From assembly GCA_946699065.1 (NCBI GenBank), contig CAMPDV010000039.1:620001-684000 (forward strand): a stretch of DNA of 64,000 nucleotides, given 5' to 3'. The position numbers were made by a program, and so were the translations under genes. Numbering within the stretch: position 1 is the stretch's first letter; each line of letters opens with the position of its first letter. Positions 62,042-64,000 of this stretch are shown piece after piece. Source of the stretch: Loxodes magnus (lineage: Eukaryota > Ciliophora > Karyorelictea > Loxodida > Loxodidae). The notes below the pieces were generated by a model. That model had not been told where the DNA came from, ran no database searches, and worked only from the letters and a program-made list of their open reading frames with translations.

Positions 62042-63544
62042 TCATAAATAGTTTTTTTTCACTTCTTTAATGTGCTTTTCTTCGCATTTATGGTTTCTTT
62101 TTAATTCCTAAGAGCATTTTTTACAGTTTTTCTTCGAACAATCATGACATAAAGAAAGTTAACCTTATTTGCTTTCAAAATCACCCTATTTTTAGCAAAT
62201 AAAACATTTGAAAATGATTTAGAGTTATACTGATTACTGTTCAATTCTTTTTTGCTAAATTTGATTTCATAGTTCTTAATCTATTTTCTTTATATCTTAA
62301 TCACTTATAGAATTTTTACATTACTAACAATATATTTAAACCTCAGATACTTCATCTCAGTCAATTCTTTCTTATAAATATATTTTCATACACTATTTAC
62401 AGATAAGATGTTAGCATTAAAGTTAACATAATTATTAAAAATCTAGCAAAAGTTCACAAATATAACAGCAAAAAGAAATTCTAAGCTTTTATATTTCAAC
62501 TTCTTACAAATTTTAGAAACAGTAAGTACATTTATCTTTTAAATTCTAAGAAGCACACATATTGCAAATTGATTATTAGCATTCACAATCATATTTAAAA
62601 ATTTATTCTTCTTTAACTTATCTTTTACACTCTTTGCACTTTACTTACTTTTAATTTTCTAGATTTGTTTTATTTTATTGTTTCTTACTTGAAGTTCTTT
62701 GTATTGCCAATTGTTTCGATTCTTCGAATTTCTAATTGCCTATAGCTAGTTTTATTTCTTACTCACTTATTTCTTATGTGCATTGCCCTACTTGATTAAG
62801 CTTACAAATTATTTTATAACCTTTTTCATTTTCATTACAAATAAATTTATTATTAGTTTCAAGTGAAATATGGTTAAATAAGCAAGTTTTACACATAACA
62901 TGATTACATTATAAGGTAATAAGCTGCTGCTTTTCATTTTTGAAACATTCGAAGCAAAATAATTCTTAAATTTCCTATTTTAGATTGTTTTAATTTACTA
63001 AATTTCTTTATTGGATTTCGTTGATTCGTTGAATGGCCTCTTCATACTTATTTGCTCCTATTATTTACTAAATTTAGGCAAATTAAATTTCTTTTTAGCA
63101 TAAAGGACAAGTTAAATTGAATCCCTTTTCACCTTCAATACTAATAAATCTTCCTTCAGTTTCAGATTCTAAATACGTATATAAGCAGTTCCTACAAAAT
63201 TTATGGCTGCAAGATAATTCAATTTATTAATTTTCTTATAAGCATCTTAGGCATTTATTCTAATTTATTTGCTAGCTTTTGTTAAGTTGCTAATTTTAAT
63301 CTATTTTTTAAGAACTATTTAAATTATTCTTTAAATAGCTTTCACTCTTTTATTATTGAGAAGTCTTTAAGATATCATATTGGTTGCAAACTGTCTGCTG
63401 TTTTTAATTTTGATTAAATTTTTTTTTATTTTCTAAATCTTTATTCATATCAAAAACTTATTATTTCTGATTATTTAACTTTTCATTTTTTTTTTAAATC
63501 TCTTCTTCGAGATTTTTATTTGCAAGTGTCAACTTTTCTATCAT
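62042..63544 (-). CDS. Multi-RING zinc-finger protein, RBR-like, 500 residues
   Basis: ATG 63544 to TGA 62044-62042 is in phase. After a coiled-coil start (EKLTLANKNLEEEIQKKNEK) come five consecutive cysteine/histidine modules: CLRC...CSHKFCRNC...CPLC; CFEC...CNHVMCKTC...; CKEC...CNMC...CTYC; CYIC...CQHLICKQC...CQQC; and CFIC...CHDC...NCKKC. Each resembles a RING or in-between-RING finger, so a ubiquitin ligase of RBR or multi-RING type is the likely role. An upstream ATG at 63675 (MSKMNKLNPNSLIKEL) is attractive but out of phase, so a missed indel or intron is possible at the 5' end. Confidence 0.75.
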
Positions 63545-63718
63545 TTAATATTTTAATTTTATTTCCTATTATGTTTTAATTTCTAAAAGCTAATTTATAT
63601 AATTATTAGGATATTAGAAATTTTATTCAATTCCTTGATGAGAGAGTTGGGGTTAAGCTTATTCATTTTAGACATATTGAGGAATGTTTTATTACTGATT
63701 TTAATTCAAAACTTAATT

Positions 63719-64000
63719 TCATTACAAGTTTTAACCTTAATTTTATTACTGCTTTGAAATTTAACCACTTTAATTTCCAAAGTTTTAATAGATATCCTAT
63801 TATAAACTTTATTTCTAATTTTATTAGTTAGCTTCGATTCTCTGCATGTTTTCATTAAAAAATTTGCTTAGTCTTTCTTCGGTAATTAGCATTTGCAGAA
63901 TTAAGTACTTTTCTTAATCTATATTCTAGGTTCCTTAACATAATGGACAATAAAACCAATATTGATTACTTGGTAATCCTTATTTAGAGTGTTAGATATT
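63719..64000 (-). CDS. 3' end of a further zinc-finger-type gene, cut by the window edge
   Basis: The last 94 codons are visible, ending at TGA 63721-63719 preceded by TAA. The piece starts with a cysteine pair (YCPLCQGTQNID) like the last pair of a RING finger, followed by a helical Gln-rich tail (TEERLSKFFNENMQRIEAN). It lies just upstream of, and in the same direction as, the multi-RING gene, suggesting a local cluster of related genes. Confidence 0.6.

Overview
The window looks like nuclear DNA of a ciliate in which all three standard stop codons are read as sense. TAA and TAG occur constantly inside conserved domains where glutamine fits. TGA occurs where tryptophan is required, for example the D-I-W-A-F-G motif of a kinase at 29231. 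TGA is also the only codon at which the long frames end. This matches the karyorelict-type code (UAR = Gln, UGA = Trp or stop; Loxodes-like) and would also be compatible with Condylostoma. The base composition is very AT-rich, genes are dense on both strands, and introns are rare and tiny (19, 22, 22 and 27 nt inferred). Standard-code ORF finding is useless here. Almost every frame is open, so I chose frames by domain matches, by G-rich first codon positions, and by whether the start, the introns and a terminal TGA fall in one consistent phase. Products without a recognised domain are open frames, not proven proteins.

Layout. 0-9.8 kb: a partial gene, two leftward genes separated by a SINE-like element, a decayed copy of a cysteine-rich receptor kinase (3.9-8.4 kb) and a downstream gene. 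9.9-16.5 kb: a long leftward gene and a rightward gene. 16.7-24.2 kb: a second SINE-like element abutting a membrane-protein gene, then diverged family copies. 24.4-29.7 kb: the intact receptor kinase, duplicated together with its divergent neighbour. 30-36.8 kb: small genes, a 9-nt tandem repeat and a coiled-coil gene. 36.8-43.3 kb: two more SINE-like elements and a cluster of leftward coiled-coil genes. 43.8-64 kb: the best preserved stretch, with a tandem double polycystin channel (45.7-50.2 kb), an otubain-RING fusion (56.2-58.1 kb), a five-module RING-type protein (62.0-63.5 kb) and several long unrecognised frames.

Functional themes are cell-surface signalling (receptor kinase and its broken copy), cation channel function (double TRPP) and ubiquitin signalling (otubain-RING, multi-RING, and a partial zinc-finger gene at the right edge). 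No operon structure is expected in a ciliate. Close tail-to-tail pairs (9763/9936, 56095/56198, 61967/62042) and head-to-head pairs (3763/3927, 35521/35726, 58097/58311) show how compact the genome is. I saw no rRNA, tRNA, CRISPR or bacterial features.
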